The notes beneath the pieces were generated by a model that was not told where the DNA came from, did no database searches, and worked only from the letters and a program-made list of their open reading frames with translations. Of a DNA stretch of 51,869 nucleotides, positions 34,593 through 44,500 are shown in pieces (the stretch's first letter is position 1; each line of letters starts with the position of its first letter). The DNA comes from Pseudomonadota bacterium. GTDB taxonomy: Bacteria > Pseudomonadota > Alphaproteobacteria > SP197. Both the position numbers and the translations under genes were made by a program. The stretch lies in the NCBI GenBank assembly GCA_027592745.1, contig JAQCLG010000005.1, positions 1 through 51,869 of the forward strand, in the 5' to 3' direction.

Positions 34593-35801
34593 ATGCCCGG
34601 TCCGCTCCACGGCGTACGCGTCATCGATCTCACCAGCATGATTTCCGGTCCCGCGGCAGCCATGATGCTGGCCGACCAGGGTGCGGACGTGATCAAGGTG
34701 GAGAACCCCGTGGACGGCGGCGACCATACGCGCCATGTCTCCAACCACGACGGCCGCCTGGCGACCTCCTTCCTCAACAACAACCGCAACAAGCGTTCGC
34801 TTACCCTCGACCTCAAGCACCCGGAGGGCCTGGCCACCCTGCTGCGGGTGGCGGAAGGGGCCGATGTCCTGCTGCAGAACTTCCGCCCCGGCGTGGCCGA
34901 ACGCATAGGCCTCGGCGAAGAGGCCCTGCGCAAGGTCGCACCGGGGATCATCTATACCTCGATCTGCGGCTTCGGCTTCACCGGGCCCTATGCCGCCAAG
35001 CCGGTCTACGACCCGCTGATCCAGGCGCTTTCGGGCCTGACCACCGTGCAGGCAGGCTCCGACCGCGAGCGCCCGCGCCTGGTGCGCACGATCCTGCCCG
35101 ACAAGCTGACCGGGGTGGTGGCCGCCCAGGCGATCTGCGCGGCGCTCTACGCCCGCGAGAAGTCGGGCGAGGGTCAGGCGATCAACATCTCCATGCTCGA
35201 CAGCGTCGTCGCCTTCCTCTGGGGTTCCGACATGGAGAGCCAGACGCTGATGGATGTCGAGGTGCCCCAGCAGGAGGCCCAGAGCTTCATCGACCTGATC
35301 TACGAGACCGCCGACGGCTACATCTCGGTCGCCGTGCAGCAGGACAAGGAATGGAAGGCGCTGTGCCATGCGCTCGACCATCCCGAATGGCTCGAGGACG
35401 AGCGCTTCAAGACCTCCTCGGGGCGCCACCGCAACATCAACGCGCGCCTGCAGATGACCCAGGATGCGCTGATGGCGCGTCCCGCCGCCGAATGGATCGC
35501 GCGCCTGGAAGCCGCCGGCGTGCCAAGCGCCCCCGTGCTGCGCCGCTCGGAAATGATCAACCACCCCCAGATCGAGGCCAACGGCATCCTGTTTGAAAGC
35601 GTGCATCCCGGCAGCGGCCGCCTGCGCCAGGCGCGCCCGGCCGCGAAGTTCTCCCGCACCGATTTCGAGCTCGTGCGCGGCGGTGCCGAGCTGGGCGAAC
35701 ACACCGACGAGGTGCTGGCCGAAGCCGGCTTTTCGGCTGAGGAGATTGCCCGGCTGCGCGCCAGCGGACTCTTCGGCGATGCCGCCGAGGCGGCCCAATG
35801 A
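34593..35801 (+). CDS. CaiB/BaiF (class III) CoA-transferase
   Basis: 402 residues. The catalytic Asp is D170 in ILPDKLTGVVAAQ, at the same place as D169 of formyl-CoA transferase. PLHGVRVIDLTSMISGPAA and LLQNFRPGVAERIGLG are family signatures. Single-domain length is normal. The substrate acids are not deducible; many relatives handle succinate-derived, mesaconyl or carnitine-type CoA esters. The stop overlaps the start of the glutathione transferase gene by four bases (ATGA), so the two are translationally coupled. Confidence 0.9.
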   Translation: MPGPLHGVRVIDLTSMISGPAAAMMLADQGADVIKVENPVDGGDHTRHVSNHDGRLATSFLNNNRNKRSLTLDLKHPEGLATLLRVAEGADVLLQNFRPGVAERIGLGEEALRKVAPGIIYTSICGFGFTGPYAAKPVYDPLIQALSGLTTVQAGSDRERPRLVRTILPDKLTGVVAAQAICAALYAREKSGEGQAINISMLDSVVAFLWGSDMESQTLMDVEVPQQEAQSFIDLIYETADGYISVAVQQDKEWKALCHALDHPEWLEDERFKTSSGRHRNINARLQMTQDALMARPAAEWIARLEAAGVPSAPVLRRSEMINHPQIEANGILFESVHPGSGRLRQARPAAKFSRTDFELVRGGAELGEHTDEVLAEAGFSAEEIARLRASGLFGDAAEAAQ

Positions 35802-36505
35802 TCGACTTCCACTACTGGCCCACGCCCAACGGCTGGAAGGTTGCCATCCTGCTCGAGGAGCTTGGCGATCCCTACAGCCTGGTTCCGGTCAACATCGGCA
35901 AGGGCGACCAGTTCCGGCCCGAGTTCCTGAAGATCAGCCCGAACAACCGCATGCCGGCCATCGTCGACCACGACGTCGCCGGCGATCCGGTCACCGTCTT
36001 CGAATCCGGCGCCATCCTGTTCTACCTGGCGCGCAAGACCGGGCGGTTCATCGGCAGCGGCCCGTTGCTGGAGAAGGAAACCCTGGAGTGGCTGTTCTGG
36101 CAGACCGGCAACCAGGGCCCGATGGCCGGACAGCTCTCCCATTTCGTCAACTACGCGCCGGGCGACCATCCCTATTCCCTGGAACGCTACCGCAACGAGT
36201 ACGACCGCTGCGCCGGCGTGCTGGAGCGCAGGCTGGAAGGCCGCGACTGGATCGTCGGCGACGCCTATTCCATTGCCGACATGATGTGCTGGCCCTGGAT
36301 CCTGATCGCCAAACCGCTCACCGCGAGCCTTGCGGATTTTCCCAATGTCACGCGCTGGCGCAAGGCAGTGAAGGAACGCCCCGCCGTGCAGCGCGCCGTC
36401 GACCTCCTGAAGGATCGCGACCGCTCCGAGCCCACCGAGGAGGAGTGGAAGATGCTCTACGGGCAGAACGCCAGGCGGGTTTCCGAGCGGTCCACCAAGA
36501 CCTGA
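35798..36505 (+). CDS. Glutathione S-transferase family protein (Nu/YfcG-like)
   Basis: 235 residues with an N-terminal thioredoxin fold (YWPTPNGWKVAILLEELG, cis-Pro in NNRMPAIVDHD, glutathione gamma-Glu contact in VFESGAILFYLA) and an all-helical C-terminal domain. The TPNGWKV motif is that of YfcG/YghU Nu-class proteins, which have disulfide-bond reductase activity. Its start overlaps the CoA-transferase stop, so a role in the same pathway is plausible, for example removing an electrophilic intermediate. That role is inference. Confidence 0.9.
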   Translation: MIDFHYWPTPNGWKVAILLEELGDPYSLVPVNIGKGDQFRPEFLKISPNNRMPAIVDHDVAGDPVTVFESGAILFYLARKTGRFIGSGPLLEKETLEWLFWQTGNQGPMAGQLSHFVNYAPGDHPYSLERYRNEYDRCAGVLERRLEGRDWIVGDAYSIADMMCWPWILIAKPLTASLADFPNVTRWRKAVKERPAVQRAVDLLKDRDRSEPTEEEWKMLYGQNARRVSERSTKT

Positions 36506-36569
36506 AACCGGGGCTCGCGCGCGACCGCCTGCAACGCTAGCCTCTGGTTTCGATCAGGGGTGGGCGGCG

Positions 36570-37661
36570 ATGACACGGGGCGGTTACGTCAAGGTTGAAG
36601 CAGGCTTCGAGCGCATCGGCGGTGCGCTGGAGCCGCGCTTCAAGCGCCAGAAGACCTATTTCACGCCCAACGAGGACTTCTTCGTCTGCCACAGCGACCC
36701 CACGCCGCGGCTCGACACGGCAACCTGGCGCCTGGAACTGCTGGGCGATGGCCTGGAACGCCCTCGGACTATCACCTTCGACGACCTCGCCGGGCTGCCG
36801 CGCCATACGGTCGACTGCGTGCTCGAATGCGCCGGCAACCATCGCACCCTGTTCGAGAGCGTGATGGGCGAGGACCTTTCGCGCCGGGCCGACGTCACGA
36901 TCACGCGCTGGCACCTGGGCGGCGTCGGCATGGCGCGCTGGGGCGGCGTACGCCTGGCCGACGTGCTGGCCCTGGCGGGCGTGAAGGACGCCGCCGCCCA
37001 TGTCATGCCGGTCGGCCTCGACATCACGCGCGAGGAGGACGAGGACGGCGTGCGCGTGCCGCTGCCTCGCGACAAGGCGCTCGATCCGGACACGATCATC
37101 GCCTTCACGATGAACGGGCAGCCTCTGCCACCCGACCACGGCTTTCCCGCACGCCTGATCGTGCCGGGCTGGGTCGGGACCTATTCGATCAAGTGGCTGG
37201 GTCGCATCGAGGTCACCCGCGAGCGTCCCTGGGTGCCGCGCAACACGGTGATGTACGTCCTGATGGGGCCGCAGTGGCCCGAGCAGGAGTTTGCCCCGGC
37301 GCGCGGCGCTCCGGTGACCCGGCATCCGATTCGAAGCTCGCTGGCCCTGCCTCTGCCCGCACGCCTGGCGCCCGGCCGGCATCGCCTGACCGGATATGCG
37401 CGTGGCAACGATCACGCGGTGACGCAGGTCGCCTGGGGCGCGGATGGCGGCGTGTCATGGCAGGATGCCGAGCTTGTCTCGACCCCGGCGCGCTACGTCT
37501 GGACGCAGTTTGCCTGTCCGTGGGATGCGGTGCCGGGCGAACATGTCCTGATGACCTGGGCGACCGATGCCAGCGGTGCGACCCAGCCCATGACCATCCC
37601 GTTCAACCTGGGCGGTTATGTCTTCAACGCCGTCCATCCCCACCCCATCGTGGTTGCCTGA
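36570..37661 (+). CDS. Sulfite oxidase family molybdopterin enzyme (cytoplasmic)
   Basis: 363 residues from ATG 36570 with an AGGGG ribosome site. The Mo-ligand cysteine is C87 in VDCVLECAGNHR, and the C-terminal half is the Mo-co dimerisation domain (RLTGYARGNDHAVTQVAWGADGG). There is no signal peptide or haem domain, so it is a cytoplasmic SorA/YedY-like single-cofactor protein. The substrate may be sulfite or another oxidisable group; electron acceptor unknown. It sits between the GST gene and the SDR gene, all rightward. Confidence 0.87.
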   Translation: MTRGGYVKVEAGFERIGGALEPRFKRQKTYFTPNEDFFVCHSDPTPRLDTATWRLELLGDGLERPRTITFDDLAGLPRHTVDCVLECAGNHRTLFESVMGEDLSRRADVTITRWHLGGVGMARWGGVRLADVLALAGVKDAAAHVMPVGLDITREEDEDGVRVPLPRDKALDPDTIIAFTMNGQPLPPDHGFPARLIVPGWVGTYSIKWLGRIEVTRERPWVPRNTVMYVLMGPQWPEQEFAPARGAPVTRHPIRSSLALPLPARLAPGRHRLTGYARGNDHAVTQVAWGADGGVSWQDAELVSTPARYVWTQFACPWDAVPGEHVLMTWATDASGATQPMTIPFNLGGYVFNAVHPHPIVVA

Positions 37662-37695
37662 CCGGCAACCGGTATTGCTTCAAGGGAGCATTTCC

Positions 37696-38469
37696 ATGGC
37701 GCCTGAACATCGGCATCGCGTTCTCATCACCGCCGGGGCCTCGGGTATCGGCCATGCGATGGCGAGCGCCTTCGAAAAGGATGGCGCCCAGGTCTGGGTC
37801 ACCGATGTCGATGCGCGCGCACTCGCCTCCTGCCCGGCGTCGTGGCGGCGCAGCGAGGTCGATTCGGCCGACGAGGCCGGTGTCGCCGCACTCTTCGGCG
37901 AGATCGGGGAAGCCTGGGGCGGTCTCGACACGCTCTGTGCCAATGCCGGGATCGCCGGCCCCACGGCGGTGGTCGAGGACATCGACCTGGAGGACTGGCG
38001 CCGCTGTGTCTCGGTCAACCTGGAAGGCGCGTTCCTGGCTTCGAAATACGCCGCGCCCATGCTGAAGCGGCAGCGTGCCGGCGCCGTCGTCATCACGTCT
38101 TCGGTCGCGGGCATCATGGCGAACCCCTTCCGGGCGCCCTATGTCGCTGCCAAGTGGGCCGTGATCGGGCTGATGAAGACCCTGGCGATGGAGCTTGGCC
38201 CCTTCAACGTGCGCGCCAATGCGATCTGCCCCGGTCCGGTCAACGGCGACCGGATGGACCGGGTGCTGGCCAAGGAGGCCGAGTCCAAGGGCACCACGCC
38301 CGAGATCCTGCGCGCGGGTTATGCCTCGGGCACCTCGATGGGAACCTTCGTCGAGGCCAGCGACATTGCCGACATGGCGGTCTTTCTTGCCTCGCCGCGG
38401 GCGCGTCTGGTTTCGGGCCAGGTCATCGCCGTCGACGGCAACACGACCAATCCCGACCCGCAGGTCTGA
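37696..38469 (+). CDS. Short-chain dehydrogenase/reductase (SDR)
   Basis: 257 residues from ATG 37696, preceded by AAGGGAG. The nucleotide motif is ITAGASGIGHAMA (a TGxxxGIG variant with an alanine after T) and the catalytic set is S in VITSSVAG and YVAAK. NAG appears as CANAGIAG. Classical SDRs oxidise or reduce a hydroxyl/keto group with NAD(P)H. The D in TDVDARAL favours NAD. It follows the sulfite-oxidase-like gene by 34 bp, and cotranscription is possible. Confidence 0.9.
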   Translation: MAPEHRHRVLITAGASGIGHAMASAFEKDGAQVWVTDVDARALASCPASWRRSEVDSADEAGVAALFGEIGEAWGGLDTLCANAGIAGPTAVVEDIDLEDWRRCVSVNLEGAFLASKYAAPMLKRQRAGAVVITSSVAGIMANPFRAPYVAAKWAVIGLMKTLAMELGPFNVRANAICPGPVNGDRMDRVLAKEAESKGTTPEILRAGYASGTSMGTFVEASDIADMAVFLASPRARLVSGQVIAVDGNTTNPDPQV

Positions 38470-38492
38470 CCGGACTCACAGGGCCGACGTTC

Positions 38493-39251
38493 TCAGCGAC
38501 CCTTGAAGACCGGCGCGCGGCGCTCCCTGCTCGCGGCCAGCCCCTCGGCGGCGTCCTGCGTGCGGAAGCAGGCCAGCGTCTGCGCCTTCAGCCGGGCGCT
38601 GTCGAGATTGCCCCGGCTGATGCCGACGATGGCCTGTTTCATCGCGGCAAGGGCCAGCGGGGAATTGGCAGCGAGCGTTGCGACGAAGGCAGCGACCTCC
38701 TCCTGGAAACCGGGGCGCCCGACCACGCGGTCGAGATAGCCGACCTGCAGCAGGGTCTCGTCGGACATCTGCTCGCCCAGCAGGAACAGGCGCCGGGCGA
38801 CCTGGGGACCCAGGCGTTCGACATAACGGCGCAGGCCGGATTCGTGAAAGACGACGCCGAGTTTCGCCGGCGGCATGACCAGCTTCATGCCGGCAACGCC
38901 GATGCGGAAGTCGCAGGCCAGGGCCAGGTCGGTGGCGCCGCCAAAGACGTTGCCGTTGAGCGCGCAGACCGTGGGCATGCGCAGGGCCTCGACACGGTCG
39001 GCAAGCTGCTCGAGCGGATTGACCGTCCAGTCGCGCGTCAGAACGTCGCTGAGGTCGACGCCTGCCGAGAAGCTCTTGTCGCCCGTGCCGGTGATGACCA
39101 GCACGCGCAGGTTCTCGTCGTCTTCGAGCGCGTCGAGCAGGGCGATGAAGGCGGGCACCTCGTCCATGGCCAGGATGTTGTGCTTGTCGGGCCGGTCGAG
39201 CCGGATCGTGGCGACGGCCTCGCCGCGCTCCAGGGTCCAGGCGCCGCTCAC
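38493..39251 (-). CDS. Crotonase-fold protein lacking hydratase glutamates
   Basis: I start it at the GTG at 39251, which overlaps the exonuclease III stop (GTGA), giving 252 residues from VSGAWTLERGEAV. The track ORF continues through the upstream gene. FSAGVDLSD and NGNVFGGATDLALACD are the oxyanion elements. The two catalytic glutamates of hydratases are replaced: PPAKLGV has Ala where Glu would be, and ARRLFLL lacks the second. It may be a different crotonase such as an isomerase, lyase or a binding protein. It is coupled to xthA. Confidence 0.82.
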   Translation of the reverse strand: MSGAWTLERGEAVATIRLDRPDKHNILAMDEVPAFIALLDALEDDENLRVLVITGTGDKSFSAGVDLSDVLTRDWTVNPLEQLADRVEALRMPTVCALNGNVFGGATDLALACDFRIGVAGMKLVMPPAKLGVVFHESGLRRYVERLGPQVARRLFLLGEQMSDETLLQVGYLDRVVGRPGFQEEVAAFVATLAANSPLALAAMKQAIVGISRGNLDSARLKAQTLACFRTQDAAEGLAASRERRAPVFKGR

Positions 39252-40054
39252 CGGGGCAGTTCCAGGGTGACGGCGACGGGGCAGTGGTCGCTGGGCAGTT
39301 CCCAACCGCGCACGTGCTTGTGGATCTCGGCGGCCTTGAGGTGGCGGCGCAGGGGCGGCGTCACCCAGACGTGGTCCAACCGGCGGCCCTTGTCGGCAGC
39401 CTCCCAGTCCTTGGCCCGGTAGCTCCACCAGGAATAGAGCTTCTGCGTCTCCGGGGTGAAGTAGCGCACGGCATCGACCCAGTCGTGGGCGGCCATCAGG
39501 CGTTCCATGGCCTCGACCTCGACCGGCGTGTGGCTGACCACCTTGAGCAGTGCCTTGTGCGACCAGACATCGTGTTCGCCCGGCGCGACGTTGAGGTCGC
39601 CGACCAGGACGAAGCGGTTGGCGGGGTTCTTGCGCGCGGCGAACCAGGCCGTCATGTCGGCCAGGAACTGCAGCTTGTGGGCGAACTTCGGGTTGAGCTC
39701 GGGGTCGGGTTCGTCGCCGCCTGCCGGGACGTAGAAGTTGTGGATCTCGGTGCTGCCTGGCAGCTCGGCCCAGACATGGCGGCCGTCCTCCTTGCCGCAC
39801 CAGTGGCGCACCCCCTTGTCGGCCAGCGGGATGCGGCTGAGGATCGCCACGCCGTTGTAACCCTTGAAGCCGGCGATCGCCTGGTGGCTCCAGCCGGCAT
39901 CGGCGAAGACCTGCGCGGGAAACTGGTCCTCCAGCGCCTTGATCTCCTGCAGGCAAAGCACGTCCGGGGCGTGTTCGCGCAGATAGGCCAGCACCGTTTC
40001 GGCGCGCAGGCGCACGGAGTTGATGTTCCAGGTCGCGATGGTGATCTCGGTCAT
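39248..40054 (-). CDS. xthA: Exodeoxyribonuclease III (AP endonuclease)
   Basis: 268 residues from ATG 40054 (MTEITIATWNINSVRLR). Catalytic motifs of the ExoIII/APE1 group are in order: WNINSVR, CLQEIK with metal-binding E37, GDLNVAPGEHDVW and the final SDHCPV with the catalytic His. It cuts at abasic sites and trims 3' ends in base excision repair. Translationally coupled to the crotonase-like gene downstream (GTGA overlap). The N-terminal extension in the track is not part of it. Confidence 0.93.
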   Translation of the reverse strand: MTEITIATWNINSVRLRAETVLAYLREHAPDVLCLQEIKALEDQFPAQVFADAGWSHQAIAGFKGYNGVAILSRIPLADKGVRHWCGKEDGRHVWAELPGSTEIHNFYVPAGGDEPDPELNPKFAHKLQFLADMTAWFAARKNPANRFVLVGDLNVAPGEHDVWSHKALLKVVSHTPVEVEAMERLMAAHDWVDAVRYFTPETQKLYSWWSYRAKDWEAADKGRRLDHVWVTPPLRRHLKAAEIHKHVRGWELPSDHCPVAVTLELPR

Positions 40055-40067
40055 GGCTGTCGGATTC

Positions 40068-40356
40068 TCACGATGGGGCGGTGTAGTCCACGGCAAGGCG
40101 CAGGTCGCGCAGCGGGCGGAACAGGCGGATTGCCTCGGCATAGAGCGGGTGCGCCTTGAAGGTGGCAAGGGCGGCCTCGTCGGCGAACTCGCCATAGACG
40201 ACGACGTCGATCTCGTCGGACCAGGGATCGATGCGGCTGTTGCGCTCGACCTCCAGGACGCTGGCCGCCGGAATCGACCTGAGCAGCGACAGACCGGTCA
40301 GGACGGCCTCGCGGTCGCGCGGATCGCGCGCGGAACAGGACGATGTGGCGGATCAT
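40068..40356 (-). pseudogene. Dabb (stress-responsive A/B barrel) family protein, frameshifted
   Basis: Not visible as one ORF. From ATG 40356 the product starts MIRHIVLFRA, then homology shifts to a second frame reading RDPRDREAVLTGLSLLRSIP and DEIDVVVYGEFADEAALATF, ending LRDLRLAVDYTAPS at 40068. The shift lies at a CGCGCGCG run (40325-40332). Adding one CG gives LFRARDPRDREAV and a 96-residue protein of normal Dabb length. These small dimeric barrels are linked to stress or aromatic metabolism. May be a genuine frameshift or an indel error. Confidence 0.85.
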
Positions 40357-40409
40357 GACGCCTGATAGCGCGATCGTGCGGCCAAGCCCAGCCCGTCCGG
40401 ACGGGTTGT

Positions 40410-40826
40410 TCACATTGCTGCAGGCGCCATGGTCCACAGGAACTGCGCTGTGGTCCCGCCGCTGTTCTCGACCCGATAGCGCCAGCCCGGCGCGAAGTAG
40501 AAGACATCGCCGGGCCCGGCCTCGACCTTGTCCCCGGCGTCGTTGCTGTCCTGCCAGAAGAAGGTGAAACGGCCCGAGAGCACGTAATAGGCCTCGTAGG
40601 CGCGCCCGCCGAAGTGCATCGCGACATCGGGGGCGGCATCGCCCTCGATGAAGGACCACCACACGGTCGACTGGCCGGCCTGGAGTTCGCACACGCCCAT
40701 GGCCAGTTCCGAGCCCTGTCCGGCCCGGCTGACATGCCGCTTGATGGCAAAGCTGCCTTGCCGTGCCGGATAGGGTTCCCAGGCAAGGTCGCTGTCGCGG
40801 ATCAGGGCGGGCGTGTTCTCGGGCAT
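40410..40826 (-). CDS. Cupin domain protein
   Basis: 138 residues from ATG 40826 (MPENTPALIRDSDLAW). One beta-barrel with HFGGRAYEAYYVLSGRFTF as cupin motif 1 and AGPGDVFYFAPGWRYRVENSG as motif 2. The usual His pair of motif 1 is reduced to a single His with Glu, so metal binding is uncertain. No enzymatic activity can be named. It lies between the nucleotidyltransferase-fold gene (27 bp) and the broken Dabb gene (53 bp) on the same strand. Confidence 0.82.
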   Translation of the reverse strand: MPENTPALIRDSDLAWEPYPARQGSFAIKRHVSRAGQGSELAMGVCELQAGQSTVWWSFIEGDAAPDVAMHFGGRAYEAYYVLSGRFTFFWQDSNDAGDKVEAGPGDVFYFAPGWRYRVENSGGTTAQFLWTMAPAAM

Positions 40827-40853
40827 GGCAGGGCTCCGTGCGGGAAGGCAAGC

Positions 40854-41432
40854 TTAAGCGGCGGACCCGGCGATCTCCAGCCAGGGCCAGCGCGCCCGAT
40901 AGCTCGCGCATTTCTGCGCAAAGCGGGCAGGCGTGGGATTGTCGGGATTGGGCGCCAGGCGGCCCGCGAACAGGTCCTCCAGGCCCCAGGGTGCATGTAC
41001 CTGGAAGCCGCCATGGTCGTCCGGGCGCAGGCCGACGCAGGTGCAGGCCACGACAAAGCGGGCGATGTTGTCGCGGCTGCCGGCGGTTGTCGGATAGGGG
41101 CTGCCGAAATGTTCCTGGAACCACAGCGGCACGCGGGCCTGGTTTCTCACCTCGTGGACGACGCCGAGGTCGCCAAGCAGCACGTCGGCGCGTGCGATCA
41201 CCGCGTCCTTGGCTTCCCAAGAGGTGTCGGGGTCCCAGTAGAAGATGTCGTAGTCGCGGACATGGGCGTTGGCGGGCTGGCCCGACCGGGCGTTCCATAC
41301 CGTCCCCACGATGCAGCCGGCAACCAGCCAGCAGTCGGCGACGCCGAGCTCGGGCAAGCGCGCCAGGATCGCGACATTGGCCGGGTCGGCGAGCGCATGG
41401 TCAAGCAGGCGTGTGGCGAGCGGATCGGTCAT
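40854..41432 (-). CDS. Nucleotidyltransferase-fold protein (NTP_transf_6, formerly DUF925)
   Basis: 192 residues from ATG 41432 (MTDPLATRLLDHALADP). CWLVAGCIVGTVWNARSGQ and RDYDIFYWDPD match the G-[AC]-I...W and D-x-D core of this small predicted nucleotidyltransferase family, where two acidic residues would hold a metal. A second acidic position lies in DLFAGRLAPNPDN. Members are widespread and uncharacterised. It is followed by the cupin gene and preceded by the end of the RND pump gene. Confidence 0.85.
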   Translation of the reverse strand: MTDPLATRLLDHALADPANVAILARLPELGVADCWLVAGCIVGTVWNARSGQPANAHVRDYDIFYWDPDTSWEAKDAVIARADVLLGDLGVVHEVRNQARVPLWFQEHFGSPYPTTAGSRDNIARFVVACTCVGLRPDDHGGFQVHAPWGLEDLFAGRLAPNPDNPTPARFAQKCASYRARWPWLEIAGSAA

Positions 41433-41506
41433 CGGGCCATTGTGCCGTCCCGGCTTCAGTCAGGCAGCACGGCAGCGATGGAATCGGGGGATGGAATGCC
41501 TCTGGC

Positions 41507-44500
41507 TCAGGCGGTCGGCTCAACCCGTTCCCTGCGTCCCTTGCGCTTCTGCCGGCGCACCCTCCGGTTCCTGCGCCAGTCGCCGAAGTTGGCCCGGACC
41601 ATCAGGGCGCAGGGCGTGAAGACCAGGGTCAGCACGGTGGCGAAGGTCAGGCCGAAGACGATGGCGCTGGCAAGCTGCACCCACCACTGGGTCGAGGGCG
41701 CACCGACCGAGACGTGGCGGCTGAAGAAGTCGATGTTGGTCGACAGCACCATGGGCATCAGGCCCAGGATGGTCGTGATCGTGGTCAGCATGACCGGGCG
41801 CAGGCGCTGGGCGCCGGTGCGCAGGATCGCGTCCGTGATGCTGGCGCTGCGTCCCTTGAGGTGATCGAAGGTGTCGATCAGCACGATGTTGTTGTTCACC
41901 ACGATGCCGGCCAGTGCGATGACGCCGATGCCGGTCATCACGATGCCGAACGGCTTGCCGGTGACGATCAGGCCGATCATCACGCCGATCGTCGACATGA
42001 TCACCGCCGAGAGGATGAGGAAGGCCGAATAGAAGCTGTTGAACTGGGTGACCAGGATGATCGCCATCAGGAACAGCGCGACGCCGAAGGCCTGCATCAG
42101 GAAGGCCGCGGCCTTGTCCTGGTCCTCGCTTTCGCCGCGGAACTCGATGTCGATGCGCGGGTCGAAACCCGCCTGGCCGATCCAGGCGGTCAGCGCCTGG
42201 ACTTCCGTGTCGGCAAGCACGCCGGGTGCGACATCTGCCTTCAGCGTCATCACGCGCTGGCCGTCGACGCGGTTGAGCGTGCCGACCTGGGGTGCGGCCG
42301 TGCGCGTCACGAAGTTCGAGACCGGCACCAGGCCGAACGGCGTCTCGATGCGCAGCCGGTCGAGCTGGTCGAGCGTGCGCGACTCCACGGGGAAGCGCGC
42401 CCGCACGTCGATCTCGTCCTTGGAATCGTCAGGCCGGATGGTCGACATCTGCAGGCCGTTGGTCACCAGGCGCACGACGCCGCCGATCGAGGAGACATCG
42501 GTGCCGAACTTGGCGGCCTGGGCGCGGTCGACGTCGATCTGCCACTCGATGCCGGGCAGCGGGCGGCTGTCCTCGACATCGGTCAGGCCGGGCATGGCGT
42601 CCATGTGGGCGCGGATTCGCGCCACGGCCGGAACGATGAGTTCTGGATAGCGCGAGCCGACCTGGATCTTGACCGGCTTGCCGCTGCCCGGTCCGGCTTC
42701 CTGCTGGCGCGGTTCGACGACGATGCCGGCGAGATCGGCGGTGCGTTCGCGCACCTCCTCGAAGATCGCCTCGGCCGGCCGGCGCTGTTCCCAGTAGACG
42801 AACTCCACCGTGATCGAGCCGATCACGTCTTCGGCGGCATCGCCCCCCTCGCCGACTTCGCCGACGCGGGCATAGACCGTCTCGAACTCGTCCATGTCCA
42901 GGATGCGCGCCTCGACCTCGTGGACCAGGGCATCCCGTTCCCAGATCGAGAGATTGCCGCGGGCATGGATCTGGAAGGCGGCCTGTTCGGGTTCGACGCT
43001 GGGGAAGAACTCCACGCCGTTGCCGTGGCTGGCGTAATAGACCTGCACGCCGATCAGGATGGCCACGGCGGCGAGCACGACCTTGCCGGGATGGCGCAGG
43101 GCACGGTGCAGCAGGCGCACGTAGAAGCCCGTGAAGCCGCGAAGGTCGTCCAGGTTCTCATCGCCGTCGGCCGAGAGCACCGGTGTGTTGGGGCCGCGCT
43201 GTCCCGCCTTGCCGAACAGGGAACCCAGCACCGGCACGAAGATCAGCGCCATGGCGAGCGAGGCGGTCAGCGTCGCGATCAGGGTGATCGGCAGGAACTT
43301 CATGAACTCGCCCACGACATCGGGCCAGAACATCAGCGGCAGGAAGGCCGCCAGGGTGGTCAGCGTCGAGGATGTGATCGGCCAGGCCATGCGCGTGGCC
43401 GCGGCATGGTAGGCCGCACCGCGGTCGTTGCCCTCGGCCATCTTGCGGTCGGCGTATTCGGTGACGACGATGGCACCGTCGACCAGCATGCCCACGGCCA
43501 GGATCAGGCTGAACAGCACGACGATGTTCATCGTGAAGCCCAGCGCCGAGAGCACCAGGATGCCGGCCAGGAACGAGCCCGGAATGGCGATGCCGACCAG
43601 GGCGGCCGAGCGCCAGCCCATGGCCCAGACGATCACGATCATCACCAGCAGGATCGCCGAGAGCACGTTGTTCTGCAGGTCGCCCAGCATGGTGCGGATG
43701 TCGCCGGAGCGGTCCTGGGTGTAGGCGACCTCGACCTCGGGCGGCCAGTCGGCGCTGACGCGTTCGACCACGGCGCGCACCTGGGCGATGGTGTCGATGA
43801 CGTTCTCGCCGGTGCGTTTGGAGATTTCCAGCGCTAGTGCCGGTTCGCCGCCGACCCGGGCGAAGCTCTCGGGGTCCTTGAACGTGCGGTTCACGCTGGC
43901 GATGTCGCGCAGCATGGTGACCGCGTCGCCCTGGGTCTTGATCGGGAGGTCGAGCAGGTCCTGGGCGCCCTCCAGCAGGCCCGGCACCTTGACGCTGAAA
44001 CGCCCCGAGCCGGTGTCGAGCGCGCCGGCGGCGACCAGCCGGTTGGAGCGGCCGACGAACTCGATCAGCTCGGTGGCGTCCAGGGCGTAGCTCTCGACCA
44101 GCATGGGGTCGATCACGATCTCGACCAGCTCCTCGCGATCGCCCGCCAGGTTGGCCTCCAGCACCGTGGCAATGCCCTCGATCTCGTCCTGCAGGTCGCG
44201 CGCCAGGCGCAGCAGGGTGCGCTCGGGCACGTCGCCCGAAAGGGTGACCACGATGACCGGGAACAGCGAGAGGTTGACCTCGTTGACCGTGGGTTCGTCG
44301 GTCTCGTCGGGCAGTTCCGGCTTGGCGAGGTCGACCTTGGCGCGCACGTCGTCGATCGCGGTGTCGGCGTCGAAGCCGGCGTCGAACTCCAGGATGACGT
44401 TGGCGCCGCCCTCGTAGGCGCTCGAGCGCATCTCCTTGACGCCTTCGATGCCCCGAAGTTCCTGTTCCATGGGGCGGATCAGCAGGCGTTCGGCATCGCC

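Noticed and set aside
40763-43837. 1024-residue plus-strand ORF over the RND permease
   Set aside because: It is antisense to a full-length RND pump with family motifs. Its composition (His/Asp/Arg rich, no recognisable domain) is what a GC-rich antisense frame gives.
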